Origin: Lutraria lutraria
Lineage: Eukaryota > Mollusca > Bivalvia > Venerida > Mactridae
Reading direction: 5' to 3'
Assembly: GCA_964023205.1 (NCBI GenBank)
Contig: OZ026840.1
Span: forward strand, 15,356,454 to 15,420,453
Length of the DNA: 64,000 nt
Part shown: positions 13,111 to 25,579 of the stretch, in pieces
How the letters are laid out: every line of letters begins with the position of its first letter
Numbering within the stretch: the stretch's first letter is position 1
Notes under the pieces: generated by a model
The model's database searches: none
What the model was told of the DNA's origin: nothing
What the model saw: only the letters and a program-made list of their open reading frames with translations
Position numbers and translations under genes: made by a program

Positions 13111-13203
13111 GGTGCCGAAACGGTGACAGTTTATCCAGAGGCTTGCCCGTTTTAAGTTATTTTTCTTAGAAGTCGCATCGGATAAACTGTCTATCTCGGC
13201 GCC
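13111..13203. repeat. Short inverted repeat
   Basis: Arms GGTGCCGA...GACAGTTTATCC and GGATAAACTGTC...TCGGCGCC face each other across about 40 bases. It may be a hairpin-type element end. No flanking target duplication was identified. Confidence 0.5.
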
Positions 13204-16088
13204 ATGTAACCATGCATTCTCAATATGCCGCAAAACTCTTGTTTCAGCTTTGGATTATGGTTTTTCAATGTTTCAAGCAATTTGTCAGCTTTTCAAATAA
13301 AATGAAAATTTCGGTGTCTGACCCGATCAATACACAAGGAAAGAACCTCTTTAAAATCGTGTAAATATGAAATTCAAATTACCTAGTATACAGTTTTATG
13401 AATAGAAATCGTGAGAATGGCTTACATTATATAATTATTTTCTGTAAGGGATGGTTTTCAACGCTGAAAATAACTCTAACAGAGGTTGATCATTTTTTAA
13501 CGAGGGTCAAATTTTCACGCGAAATGAGGTCATTATTTAAAGGCATGGGTCAATATTTAACGTTGAAAATTGATCTATAATCCATTGAAAAATGACCCCT
13601 GCAACGGAACAGTATATGAGCATTGATATTTCGTATCATCAAAGACCTATACTATACAAATAGTATAGATATTTGGTATCATAGAACATATCCAAATGTT
13701 TCCCAGGACATGTAAATTTGATAGAAGACGAATATCACTTTACTTTAGAATGCACCCTTCCTCATGCTTTGCGTAAGAAATACATAAAGAAATATTAATG
13801 GAATAGACCAAGCCTGTTTCAATTAAAATTGTTATTTGAGAATCATTCCAAAACTATGTAAGTAACCTTAATGTAGCTTTTTAACTACGTGATGTATTGC
13901 GCACAATTTAATTATAGTATTTACATCAGTTTTGTACTCCATGATTGTACATGTATATGATTTTTTGTATAAATATCTTGATTGCTAACGTTAATTACAA
14001 AATGATGTTATTATATTCGAACATACCCACTTACTTCTTTTCAACATGTTATATAAAGCCAAAAAGTTTAATGCCATTTCCTCACGGCTCATAACACTTA
14101 ATTGGTCAAATCATAAATGGATGCACAAAATTGTTGATCGGGACATTGAAATAACCTCAACACAGCGAAAATTATTTATATATATATACAAAGAAGCAGA
14201 TTTTTTTCATTTTTCTTCTTACAGCGAAATATCGTATTATATAAAGGGGGGGGGGGGTAATGGCTGGTGGGTGGTTTCCCTTGATATTTGACATTATATG
14301 GTGTTTTTTTATCACTGAAAAAATTCCTGAATGAAGCAAGATTATTCTTTTATCAGTCCAGATAAGAAACTTTAAAATGTATGAAGATTTAGGTTCTTAT
14401 ATTTTCAAAACGGGTTATCACAGAAATTCAAATTTGAATTAGAGGGAGGAGTTTATTGTAAAAACACATCGTCTGTTTCAGCTATATATAAATTCAGTAC
14501 ACTTAGTCAGCATTCACTGTATGTCTTTCACTGATAAAACAATGTATAGAGAGAGCTGATTGGGTAAAACAATGTAGTGAGAGAGTTAATTTGCATCCGA
14601 TAGTCTGATATCGGATGTTAGGCCTTTATAAGCAAGTTCGCCATAACGGTTGTCATCTGTACACCTTTAAAGGGCGACGCTCGAGCCACGTACTTTTCAA
14701 TGTGTACACTACGATAGCGCTATGCACTGACCTGTGTTCTTCTGCTCGGGGCATTATGGGAATTTGCAGGAACTACTTACAAAATGGAAGTTATAAACAA
14801 TAACATAACGTGACGTCACCGTATGGTACACATTGGAGCCAAGCGTTCTTCAACATTGCGTTTCATTAAATAATTATTGTTATTGACAAAAGCACAAGAA
14901 TAGAAATGGTATAACGTATTCATTTTACATAACTAAACATATTTTGTTAATAACATACAACCGATATGGTTGTTTTGACATTTTTTATCCTTCCGCGTAA
15001 CTATATTTTAGCGTATGTATAACTATCTGAATGTGGATACGTAGTGACGTCACGCTATGTATTACAAATCATACGATTTACTTCCCTTCATTTGAACATC
15101 GTTTTATATGGTAAATGTTTACAAATTTGGTATATATATGTGAATAAATGTATTTTTCTGACGTTTAATTTTAAGATTGAATAAGTAAATTGTTTCCTAT
15201 GACTAGTTAATATCCATGGTACCGGTTGTTTAATCCTTAGCACGGTGGTTGCTATGTTACTTGATAACAAATAACTTGATTGGCTAAAAAATATTGTTTT
15301 GACCAATGAAAATTTAGAATTGGTTATAACGAAAATGTTTAAAATCCCATAATCATATAAATTTATCGGTCGTAATAGTTTCTGTTGGTCCTATAACAGA
15401 GGAATCCGGTGTGTTTTCCTCCCGTGTATACTTTATAGCAAGAAAAAATGTCTTCGAAATCACTATCGTATTTTTTTCAATATCATTGAAATAAATACTA
15501 TTTATAGAACAGCTGCGTTTTTCCGCAGTCATGTTATGCACACGGCATGAAGTGACGTCACGCGCTCTATATATTTCAAGTTTACAAAAGCAAAATTCAG
15601 TGCGAAATGAGTGTTTTTAGAAGAAAAATGGCTTGTTTCGTCGGTATTAATTACCTTGGGATGATATCATCAAATCTTTGTTTTTTGCATATATTTTTTA
15701 TAGCAAAAAGCTCATGGAGCTTTAAGTTCAGCATTGCCCAAGTGCATGTTATAGTCGTGACGGAATATATGTAGAACTTGAGTATGTTAAAATTATCTTA
15801 TCACTATGTTTCAGTCAGATTTGTTCCGAATGTCCATATCCCCTATTTGACTTACTCAATCATTCTGAATAATTTTATCACGACCCAAAACCATTGGCTA
15901 TACCATATTAACTAATTATGTTGCGTTTGTTTGTTATTTGAATCTGGTGAGGTCAGAGGAATTTGATTAGGTATTAAATATGTACATTACAAGAGAAAGA
16001 ATGTGCGATATTTAGGGTAATAAAATATGTTATGTACTACATATACGTAGTATATTTCATTCGAAAACGACAACAGTTAAGAGGGTTT

Positions 16089-16094
16089 TTTATT
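16089..16094 (-). terminator. Poly(A) signal AATAAA of the dehydrogenase gene
   Basis: AATAAA on the minus strand lies 50 bases past the stop codon at 16144, a normal position for a short 3' untranslated region. Confidence 0.6.
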
Positions 16095-16143
16095 GTTTAT
16101 GCCCCGGTGTGTCAAACATGGAAAATAATGACAGAGACACGAT

Positions 16144-19100
16144 TTAATGTTTAATTCCATATCCTATATCAGAACCGCCATTACACATCAGATTCACTCC
16201 TGTGCTGAATGTAGCGTCAGTGGCAAGAAACAGACAAGCCATACCAATCTCTCTAGGTTCTCCAAGACGTTCCAGTTGCTGAAAAAGATACATATAGTGA
16301 CATTATCGTGTGTGTCTTTCAAAACAAAACTCGAGGTTTATAAAAGGTAATGGTTTTGTTTATTATAGTGTCACCCCTATTGAAAGGGCCAGTCAAGTTG
16401 GCTTATGAGACACCTATCTTATGTTCGCACAGTACCTCCCGAATCCCTTCTCCTATTGGCGGGTGCCTGACTGAGATAACCATTATTTAACTAGCTGGCG
16501 GCTCACAAACCGACCGCATCAGTTCTAACCCAGTCTCCACTGAGGTTCGAACCTTCGATCTCCCGCTCCCAAGGCGGACACCCTAACCACTCGGCCACGG
16601 TTGTGGTATATATTTGCTTTCATCAGTATTTCAGTTAGGCCTATACATATAGTACAACCTGTCCAAAGCAACAATCTTTGGGAGAAGCACAATTATGTTG
16701 TTGCTGATAGGTTGTTGCTCTAGAGAGTATAAATTACATGTACTAGTTAAAACGTGCAGATGAAAATAATCATGCTGTTGTTGAAGGGAGGTTGTATATC
16801 AAGAGAAGGTTGTACTGTATATACCATCGGGCAGTCAACCTAACCAGTGTTCATGGATTCTGCTACAGGACTATTTTTGCCTCTCGCGAGGCGAATATCT
16901 GCCAACTTACCCACATAAATCGGAGATGAAGGACATTATATCTTCAAACAGATCGTCAGAGAGAACATACGTGCTTAAAGGGTGCTAATTATGAAACCGC
17001 GGTCAGTAGCCTTGTAATCACAAAAGGGGCTGTACGCAAGTGTCATATGTTAAGGGAGGTAACAATGTGCGTCCATTCTGAAAGCTGTTACTTGATAAGC
17101 ATTATTGAGCAACGACAAATTAATGTTCTAGAACAGAAAATTAAACACAGTTTATGTACAAAAAAAACAAGGAAAAAACATACCATCAGTTTTGTATAAT
17201 CTGCGCCACCCTTCGTAAACAAAGCTTGCAATAATGGTGTATTTATTGGGCCTGGGCAAATCCTGTAAATGTTATAAGTTGACAATTTGATAGAGAGGTG
17301 TTTCAGTCAAAATGTTTGTATAATCATTATACTGACTCATAAATGTTCTGATTTACCGGACAATAATCGTAAGTATTTCCTTAGGTGACGCAACGTGCGT
17401 TAAGAGGGCCGCCATAATATGCTCTATAAATCAAGCTAACGCTGTAGCCGTGCAAAACAATCGTTTGTTTTTTGTTGTTGTTTTTTTAAGAAAAGGACAA
17501 ATTTCCCAAACATTCTACTTTCTTTACACTTTTACGCAAACACTTTTAAGCATTGTTTGCGGACATGTTTTTTATCATCATGTATATGCATTGCTAATGG
17601 TATAATTTAATATAAAGGTAATAACATGTTGAATTACATTTGTATACATAACAGACGAGTATTATATGATTTATACATAATATTTATCAAAATGTGTATT
17701 GGTTGTATACATTGTATATTAATTAAATAAATATTGCAAGAAATTTGTCATGGAAATTAACGAACATTCTCTTGAGAGAGAGGGAAACAATTTAATACAA
17801 CTAATAATTATATTTTTTTCTTTTCTCAAAATTTTATAAATATAAGTTGATACATTTTTAAGTTCTTTAATATCCTCTGACTTCAAAAGATTAATAAATA
17901 CAATAAAACCCAGATTATTCGAATTCCTAGGCTCCGAAAAAATTATTCGGATAATTCATGGTTTCGAATAATACAGGGTATTTGGATAATATAGAGGGTA
18001 TTCGGATAATATACAGTGTAATCGGATAATATAGAGGGTATTCGGATAATATACATGGTATTCGGATAATACATGGTATTCGGATAATATAGAGGGTATT
18101 CGGATAATATACATGGTATTCGGATAATACATGGTATTCGGATAATATACAGTGTAATCGGATAATATACATGGTATTCGGATAATACATGGTATTCGGA
18201 TAATATACAGGGTATTCGGATAATACATGGTATTCGGATAATATACAGGGTATTCGGATAATACATGGTATTCGGATAATATACAGTGTAATCGGATAAT
18301 ATACAGGGTATTCGGATAATACATGGTATTCGGATAATATACAGGGTATTCGGATAATACATGGTATTCGGATAATATAGAGGGTATTCGGATAATATAC
18401 AGTGTAATCGGATAATATACAGGGTATTCGGATAATATTCATGCTATTCGGATAATATACATGGTATTCGGATAATATAGAGGGTATTCGGATAATATAC
18501 ATGTTATTCCGATAATACATGGTATTCGGATAATACAAGGTATTCGGATAATACATGGTATTCGTATAATATACATGGTATTCGGATAATACAGGGTATT
18601 CGGATAATACAGGGTATTCGGATAATACAGGGTAATCGGATAATACATGGTATTCGGATAATACATGGTATTCGGATAATGCATGGTATTCGGATAATAT
18701 ACATGGTATTCGGATAATACAGGGTATTCGGATAATATACATGGTATTCGGATAATACAGGGTATTCGGATAATATACATGGTATTCGGATAATATACAT
18801 GGTATTCGGATAATACAGGGTAATCGGATAATATACAGGGTATTCGGATAATACAGGGTATTCGGATAATATACATGGTATTCGGATAATACAGGGTATT
18901 CGGATAATACAGGGTATTCGGATAATATACATGGTATTCGGATAATACAGGGTAATCGGATAATATACAGGGTATTCGGATAATACAAGGTATTCGGATA
19001 ATACAGGGTAATCGCATACTATAGAGGGTATTCGGATAATACAGGGTATTCGGATAATCGGTCGTCGAATAATCGAGGTCTTACTGTATAACCAAACTTG

Positions 19101-22100
19101 AATATTGCCAATATAATATTTTTATGTATGTTTTTCTATTTTCAAAGTACAATTGACATTCTAGTAAAAAATAAAAACTTAACAGCTACATAACTGACAT
19201 TTTCTACTATACTAACATTAATCAGGAGCAAAAGTTGCTGATACTACGAGATAGGTCAGATGCTCGCCAAACGTAAATGGCAATTAGCACTTTTTCTGTA
19301 TTACGTGGATGTGTTGATTCAAAGTAGCCTGGTGTTTACATTATATTATCGATATTTGAAAAGAAAGACAAAAACTGTATGTTGAACACACATTGATATC
19401 AGTTTTTAGTAAACAATATATAGTGCAAGTGTACCTCTTTAATTCAGACTTGATCAATCCCTTATGGTTGACCAAAGTATACAAAATATGTATGAAAGAA
19501 AAACGGGCTGACAAACGTGTATATATATTTCTTATACTTTACTATTATTTGATCTACTGTTCAGTATTACTAAATTCAAAAAGAAGAATTGGCCTTTAAC
19601 TGCAAATAAAATTGTCATACCTGCATAACTACTGTAACTATGCAGGTATGTACACAAGCCTTTCCTGCAGAAAAAATAATCGAAAGTGAAAAACTCACGT
19701 GTTGACCCTAACACCATTTTCCGCTTCGTCTATCGCTAAAGCCTTTGCCAAAGCAGGTATCGCCCCCTGTCCAAATCATGTACATGTATTATTATCAATT
19801 AAAATGTTATATATGTGTTTTATTTAAATATTGTTATACATAAAGAAAGATAAGGTTTGTAACTCACATGCGTTGCAATTGTGGTGCAAAACGATAAAAT
19901 GTCTTTCAATGCATGTGCTTTTCATGGAATCATTTTAAAGCATTTATAAAGCATTCGTTTGACTATGGTTCACTTTGATTGTGAACAATTACTAAGTATT
20001 TTCAAACTGGTCTTCAAATTTTCCTCTTCATTCTAACTTGATAACAAGGCAATGTTTAGGATGAGCAGTGGTGTAGGGGGAGAACGTCAGACTCTTAACT
20101 AGGAGGTTGCGGGTTCGATTCCCGTCAGTGGCTGACTTTGACCGGAATTTTACCTCCACAATCCCTTCTTTCGGCGCGAGTACTGGTCAGAACTCAGATT
20201 CATCAAGAGTAGTTAATATAAGTTGTGTGAACTTGCTCTACTATCGATGAAAAATAAATAAGTTTAATCTAGACAATGGTAAGACCGGTTTTTGAAGTAT
20301 TGACCATAATGTAGTGGTTTTACGGTAAAAAACCGCTACCAGCGCTATTACCTTAGTGGCACAGTATGTTGGACATTTCGCCTCACCCGCAGTACCGCTA
20401 ACACTGGATATGTTGACAATATTACCTTTGCTTTCCCGAAGATGGGGCAGTACATACTGAAAAGGAAAACTTATCTGTAAAAATATTTGATACATTGTAT
20501 TTACAATGCTATTGAAGGACTTCCAAAACTATAATACATGTGCATTGTATTTCCACTACCGACTTAATCCTTTATGCTTCTGCCCTTCAACATGCGCTAC
20601 AAAATTTCGAGCCATAGTTTACTTTTCTCACGACAACTACAGTGCAACCTCTCCAGAGCGACCCTCTCTTGAGCAACAACCTCAATGCAACAACAGTATT
20701 ATTTTCCCACTGCACGATTTAACTATTAATTCAACCTCTCTAGAGCAACAATCTTTCAACAACAACATATTTTGCTACTTCCAGAGGGTGTTGCTTTGTA
20801 GAGGTGGCACTGTACCTACAATTAGCAATCTTCATATGTAAGATCCTCATGACAACCTCTCCACGCCTGTGAATTTTCAGGTCAGTAGGTTTAATGTCAA
20901 GGTCACCCGGAAGGGGGATTATGTTTTAACAAGAATTCTCTTTTAAAAAAGAAAATCGGCGCAGATACAATACAAAATTAATGCCATGTAGCTGTATAGT
21001 TTTCGGACATTGGCAAAGTCATGCATGGCGACTCTTGGTTACTGAAATTAATTAATTGACTTTTTGGTAAAATGTACTCAGTTGTTAATGTATATTTTTC
21101 TCACCAGCTATGTCATGAAATCCTCAACTTGTCAAAATAACTCAAGTTAGCAAAAAATGACCTATGATTCTAAATACATTTTTGTAACAGTGATGAAGTT
21201 AGAAATGTATCTGTCATCAGGTAGATGTTGCTCATATCTGTCATACAAGCACACTAGTCACATGTTTTTAAGGTTTGTTTGTTTATTTATTTAAGTTGAA
21301 TTTAGTGTCGGTGCCAGATTTGACATTTAAACAAAGTGTACTATTACCATAACAGTTAAGGCTATATAAATAAAATTCTTAGCTTATTTTGCATAGTTAA
21401 AATATTTTGATAGTTATATTATTTACAGCTATATTCATGATTATAGTTATTGCATTATTTTCAGAGACCATAAAACTAACAATTAAAAATCTGCCCTAAA
21501 ATTTCATAACAACAGCACGTTTAACCAATGACAAACTTTCTTCTTAAACTGAAATTTTTGTATCTAATAATTTCATTGGTTACAAATGTAGGTCAAAATC
21601 CATTTTGATACAGCTGCGCCGAAAAACATATCTTGCTTTGTGTTACGTTACCTTACTCATTGTGAAGATGCTAACAACGTTGATTTCAAATATTCGTCGG
21701 AAGTCGTCAACTGGAATATCATCAATGGTGACCGCACCGCTGTCTATAGATTACAGAAAATGAAAATACAATGAACCTTCGATATAAGACCATCTCAACG
21801 TAACTGACAAATACATGAGCAATAATATTAGTAAAAATCAAAGCACTGAAAGTACTCATGGATATTTAACACATATGGACTTTGCATTGAAACATGGAAC
21901 TGGAACTAATCTAACAATTGCAAGGCGGATGTAGAAAAAAGTAGTACTTCAGTCCGCATCAAAATTCATGCGCGCCGAAAACTGTTTCCTATAAAACAGA
22001 CTTATTCATGGGAGACAAATTATACGTGAAATATTGTAAACAAATGTTTTTTAAGATTTAAACACATTGATGCTCGAAAACAATATTACTTACGAATACC

Positions 22101-24809
22101 AGCATTATTGACGAGACCGTCAATTTTACCAAATTCAGACACAATCTTCGCCACACATTCCTGAAATGTGACGGCAATATAAATCAAAGGACTGGAAGTA
22201 CTTGTGGAAGCTGGGCTTGACTTGCATTGCAACACAGAACGGGAACCAGTTAAACAAGTACATGGCGTATGTAGAAAAACGTAGGTCCGCATAAAAATTC
22301 ATGCGCACAGAGCGAATGCCGGCTATGGAAAGCTGAAATATCGTTTAGTTTCTCAAAATAGTTTAATATTTCAAGTTGCGTTCTGTCCACAAGGCCACCT
22401 GTGTGTTGTTGACTTCAAAGCATATGAAGAATCATTTCAATTAAACTTCAAATAACAGTTTGTTTTACATAAATTCGGGTGTTTTCCAAATTGATGCCAT
22501 ATTGAATTCTGATCAGATTGAGATTAGCAACTTAAATGAATCTTTAATGAAAGGTTGATCCATAATATCTCATTTTTACAAAGTATCACCGTATAAGACG
22601 CGGCATTCAGATTCTCGGGACGTGTTTGCATGATGAAACAAATGTGTGAAATACGTGCCATGCATTATCTCCCTTCATGATCCATTTTGTTAAAAAGATA
22701 TTCTTGTGTTATTATTTAAATTGTTACTAAAATTGGTAATAACATTAAAATCACTTCGTTAATTGCATTTAAACATGTACTTACAGGCGCGTAGCTAGCC
22801 CTCCATGGATGTGGATTCAGGATTAAGCTAGGAGGGTCCGGGGGCATGCTCCTCCTGAAAATTTTGAAAATAATGGTGCAATCTAGTGCATTCTAGGCGA
22901 TTTCAGGGCCATAAAAAAAACGAAAATCCTGCGTAAATTCCGGCACCGATTTCTTAATATTATATTAGAATATGGACAAATAGAATACATTAAGGCGTCA
23001 AGGGTTTATACATTAATGAAGTAGATTTTTGTGATTTTAAAAAATTCCTGATTTTTTTTGGTCAGAATCATGTGGATTCAGCCGCGTACTCGCGTATAGG
23101 CAGCTACGCGCCTGACTTATCATTTTACTAGTGGAGTTTTCTTAAATAAAACGAAGTATAACATCTCGTGCGCGCGTACCTTGATCTGTTCTTCATTTGT
23201 GACGTCACATTTCATAAACTTCACTTTACCGGGACTATTTATATTCGACAATGAGGCCTTTTCATCTGAAACTTTATTAAAACGTGGATGGGCAATTACA
23301 TTGTTAATAACGCATTCGTTCTGACCGAAAAGGCAATGAGTGCGAGTGGTGTATTTTGATTATTGTTTGTTTGAGTCGTGTAGCTTGCTCGTATCGCTAT
23401 AGGTTTTATTTATTATAGTGTCACCCCTATTGAAAGGGCCAGCCAAGTTGGCTTATGAGACACCTATCTTAAATTCGCACAGTACCTACCGAATCCCTTC
23501 TGCTTTTTGCCGGGTGCCTAGCTGAGATGGGCCTAGTGTAACCATTATTTAACTAGCTAGCGGCTCACCAACCGACCGCATCAGTTCTAACTTCTAACTC
23601 CGAAGGCGGACATCCTAACCACTCAGCCACGGTTGCGCTATATGTGAGGAGTTTTGCGTGGAGTGATGGTTGGTACGTGCATGTTAAGATACATGTTTTA
23701 TGGTATATGTGGTCATGTAAGGCCTTATTACAACATTATACACCATCCATGAATAGTATGTTAAAAATACTGGTTGTTTACGATTGTTCACGGTGAGCCA
23801 GTCAACAAGACTGGTTTCTGTTTATATGAAAGTCACGGTATTGTGCGTGTCAATTAGCCCAACCTGTGATGGTGGCTACTATAGATATTCAAATGGTGCC
23901 AGGTGCATTGCATGTAAATGACATTTGTGAGGCCCATTTTTTCTATCTACTATGGACTTCAAATTTGATGATACAACGTATAATGATGAATGACTTAATT
24001 TAACTTTCAAATTCAATTTAATTGTCGGAATAAAAATAACCCAAACATATATCTTATTAAAAAAGTACCAAATCACAGGATAAGTAACAAGAAAATGTAT
24101 TACCTGCCTTATCTAGTACGACCACAAAACCACCATGCTCGGCTGTGAATGTACACAATGTGTTTGAAATATTATTCAATGTTCAACTAGGAAGACTGCA
24201 ATTTTTTAACCTATGTTTACTTAAATTTCTTGTGGACATTTTTTCGTTCTACATATCAGAATGCTAGTGCAATCATATTACAAATTGGACCTCTTGAATC
24301 TACTTTTTATCATAACAGTGTCGAGACTATCAAATATACAGAGACTAATTAATGCAATCGTAACTACTCGGGCATTTCCGTACTCGAACAGTTATGCGGT
24401 TTCCGGTCACTTTACTTTTTCAACACTATATTTTCAAGACCATTCTCAGAAACGTGTGTAATCGTTCGCGATTGATAAAGTGGGCATCAAATTCTCGTTG
24501 AAAGAGAAACAGGTTGCTTCCATCGTTGGACTACCAATTAAGGGTCAGTCATGGTGTAAAGTAGCCCGTGAACAACAACGACAAAATGGCGGCCTGCCTA
24601 TTAATGTTCGAGGCACTTTTCTTTAGACATACACCGAGGGGTTCCGATTGAGACTATGATGTTATGCTTTTTTTGTGAGTTAGCTGCATATGTAACTAAA
24701 TACAGTAATTAGATATACAACCTAACACTTCAACGCATCCTTTTCCAATACCACTACATCCGCCAGTAACTATGGCAACTTTGCCGAGAAATCGTAATCC
24801 GCTCGACAT
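16144..24809 (-). CDS. Short-chain dehydrogenase/reductase, HSD17B14-like, complete (252 aa)
   Basis: Nine exons, all with GT/AG borders and matching phases: 24809-24722, 24142-24104, 23265-23180, 22160-22094, 21743-21652, 20456-20352, 19766-19699, 17262-17184 and 16278-16144. They total 759 nt. The cofactor motif TGGCSGIG is at residues 15-22. Asp40 at the end of the second strand favours NAD over NADP. NNAG is at 89-92. The catalytic tetrad is complete: Asn115, Ser142, Tyr155 and Lys159 (YCATK). CPGPINTP is at 184-191. The C-terminus ends in GYGIKH, close to human HSD17B14 (270 aa), as do the ISSVSG and NGVRVN segments. Expected activity: NAD-dependent oxidation or reduction of a hydroxysteroid or other small alcohol, probably cytosolic. 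Substrate cannot be read from sequence. The 39-nt second exon is unusually small. The ATG at 24809 sits nine residues before GKVAIVTGG, as usual for the family. Confidence 0.93.
16356..16607 (-). mobile_element. tRNA-derived SINE, family 2 copy 1
   Basis: On the minus strand the head reads CCGTGGCCGAGTGGTTAGGG with B box AGGTTCGAACCTC near 16550, resembling a Leu- or Ser-type tRNA. A body then runs to a TATAATAAACAAAAC tail. It lies in the last intron of the dehydrogenase. The 23402 copy shares the whole body. Confidence 0.8.
16650..16817. mobile_element. Tc1/mariner-type MITE, family A copy 6
   Basis: Inverted ends TAGTACAACCTGTCC and GAGAAGGTTGTACTG with TA flanks, in reverse orientation to copies 1, 2, 5 and 7. 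About 168 bp, in the last dehydrogenase intron. Confidence 0.75.
17901..19086. mobile_element. Pogo/Tigger-like MITE with 1.1-kb internal satellite
   Basis: The left end reads CAATAAAACCCAGATTATTC. The right end, read inverted, is CAGTAAGACCTCGATTATTC. Both are flanked by TA (17899-17900, 19087-19088). Such CAGTNAAACCTCGATTATTCG ends are typical of pogo/Tigger elements. Nearly the whole interior is an array of 18-bp (CGGATAATACATGGTATT) and 20-bp (CGGATAATATACATGGTATT) units, roughly 58 of them. It produces long open frames in all three minus-strand frames. Those are low-complexity artefacts. It lies in the intron between dehydrogenase exons 8 and 7. Confidence 0.8.
20057..20272 (+). mobile_element. 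tRNA-derived SINE, family 3
   Basis: Head with A-box-like AGCAGTGGTGTAGGGGGAG and B box GCGGGTTCGATTCCCGTC near 20110, then a body unrelated to the other SINEs here. The tail is rich in AAATAAATAAG. It lies just downstream of dehydrogenase exon 6, in the following intron. Confidence 0.75.
20640..20812. mobile_element. Tc1/mariner-type MITE, family A copy 7
   Basis: CAGTGCAACCTCTCC to GTAGAGGTGGCACTG with TA on both sides (20638-20639, 20813-20814), 173 bp. It lies in a dehydrogenase intron. It is the best-preserved member of the family. Confidence 0.8.
21835..22312. repeat. Diverged direct repeats flanking dehydrogenase exon 4
   Basis: 21835-21980 and 22177-22312 share an ordered series of blocks: AATCAAAG-CTG-AAGTACT, then TTGCATTG, then GGCG-ATGTAGAAAAA, then GTCCGCAT-AAAATTCATGCGC. 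They lie on either side of the 67-nt exon at 22094-22160. They may be two copies of one repeat or a decayed local duplication. Confidence 0.6.
22784..23114. mobile_element. DNA element with CAGGCGCGTAGC ends and 5-bp target duplication
   Basis: Inverted ends CAGGCGCGTAGCTAGCC and GGCAGCTACGCGCCTG are flanked by ACTTA on both sides (22779-22783, 23115-23119). It is 331 bp with no transposase. It lies in a dehydrogenase intron. The superfamily is not assigned. Confidence 0.75.
23402..23635 (-). mobile_element. tRNA-derived SINE, family 2 copy 2
   Basis: Same body and tail as 16356-16607, but part of the tRNA head including the B box is deleted. It is flanked by CGCTATA on both sides (23395-23401, 23636-23642), a likely target-site duplication. 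Confidence 0.8.
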
Positions 24810-24929
24810 GTCTTCATAGAATATCTATTATAATTAAAACGATGTCAATATCACATTATTACAAAGATAAGAATATCGTGATAAGATGGCTGATGACCTT
24901 ATTTTCTTTCATTCGCGTTTGTTGATTAA

Positions 24930-25422
24930 AGGGGCATGCCCTGGAACTGAAGCGTCTCGAATAGCAATCAAATTGGTATCATTTCAATGCCTAAATCAAT
25001 TAATGAAATCCCTGTAAAATATTTACAAAATATCCCGCTAGTTTACTAAAAAAACACATTTCAAGATTTACCAAACCTTCCGATTTCGGCATCAGAAATT
25101 ATAACTCATTTTCACAACTCCACCCTTTCGGGATCTGTCAAAACCGAAAACCTCGCTGAAAAAATGTCAACAAACTGAAATGGTAAGTATTGGTCATGCT
25201 ATGTTCACTTGAAAGGCAGTGCACATGTTCAGACGTATCGGAAATATCGTTGTCGTCAATAAAAGGTTGACAGCCTTTTATTCAAGCCGACATACAAATA
25301 ATGACGCGCGCGTTATAGGGTCATTTTTTAATTTGACTTTTCGATAATAATTGGTTTTACAAGTGACAAACGCATTTTTGGTGTACGAAAATAAATACAC
25401 AGCAGTTCCTGGGCATGCCCCT
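24930..25422. mobile_element. TTAA-flanked non-autonomous DNA element, copy B
   Basis: Inverted ends AGGGGCATGCCCTGGAACTG and CAGTTCCTGGGCATGCCCCT are bounded by TTAA (24926-24929, 25423-25426). It is 493 bp and the ends are related to the 7836 copy. It has no transposase. Confidence 0.82.
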
Positions 25423-25441
25423 TTAAGAATTGTTTCTAATG

Positions 25442-25579
25442 TTTCGGGCGTTTATATACTGTACAAACGCTCAGGCGTGGTTTTTGGAAATTCCGTGAAG
25501 CGTGCACATCAAGGACTTATATGTATGTACATGTATACATACATGTATATAAGTCCTTGTACTGCATAAACGCCCGAAA
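25442..25579. repeat. Nested palindrome containing a 50-bp hairpin
   Basis: The outer arms TTTCGGGCGTTTAT and ATAAACGCCCGAAA enclose a 50-bp near-perfect palindrome at 25510-25559. That inner palindrome begins and ends CAAGGACTTATAT / ATATAAGTCCTTG. The inner ends match those of the 26965-27469 element, so it may be a minimal relative. Confidence 0.75.

Larger units (their letters stand above)
6604..16088. other. Spacer between cytokine receptor and dehydrogenase; no gene seen
   Basis: No exon chain, conserved protein segment or RNA gene could be supported here. The open frames are short and unspliced-looking. The stretch holds family A MITEs, a TTAA-flanked element, a TACTGT-ended element and short inverted repeats, listed separately. 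Two stretches, 12405-12560 and 13440-13605, share motifs such as TCAACGTTGAAAAT and GAAAAATGACC and may be the ends of one decayed element. The part next to 6603 should contain the promoter and 5' untranslated region of the receptor, but I see no diagnostic motif. Confidence 0.6.

Noticed and set aside
17927..19017. Long open frames (up to 353 codons) on the minus strand
   Set aside because: They are translations of the 18/20-bp satellite in three frames at once (YYPNTLY, IIRIPCI, LSEYHV). The unit composition, not selection, keeps them open.
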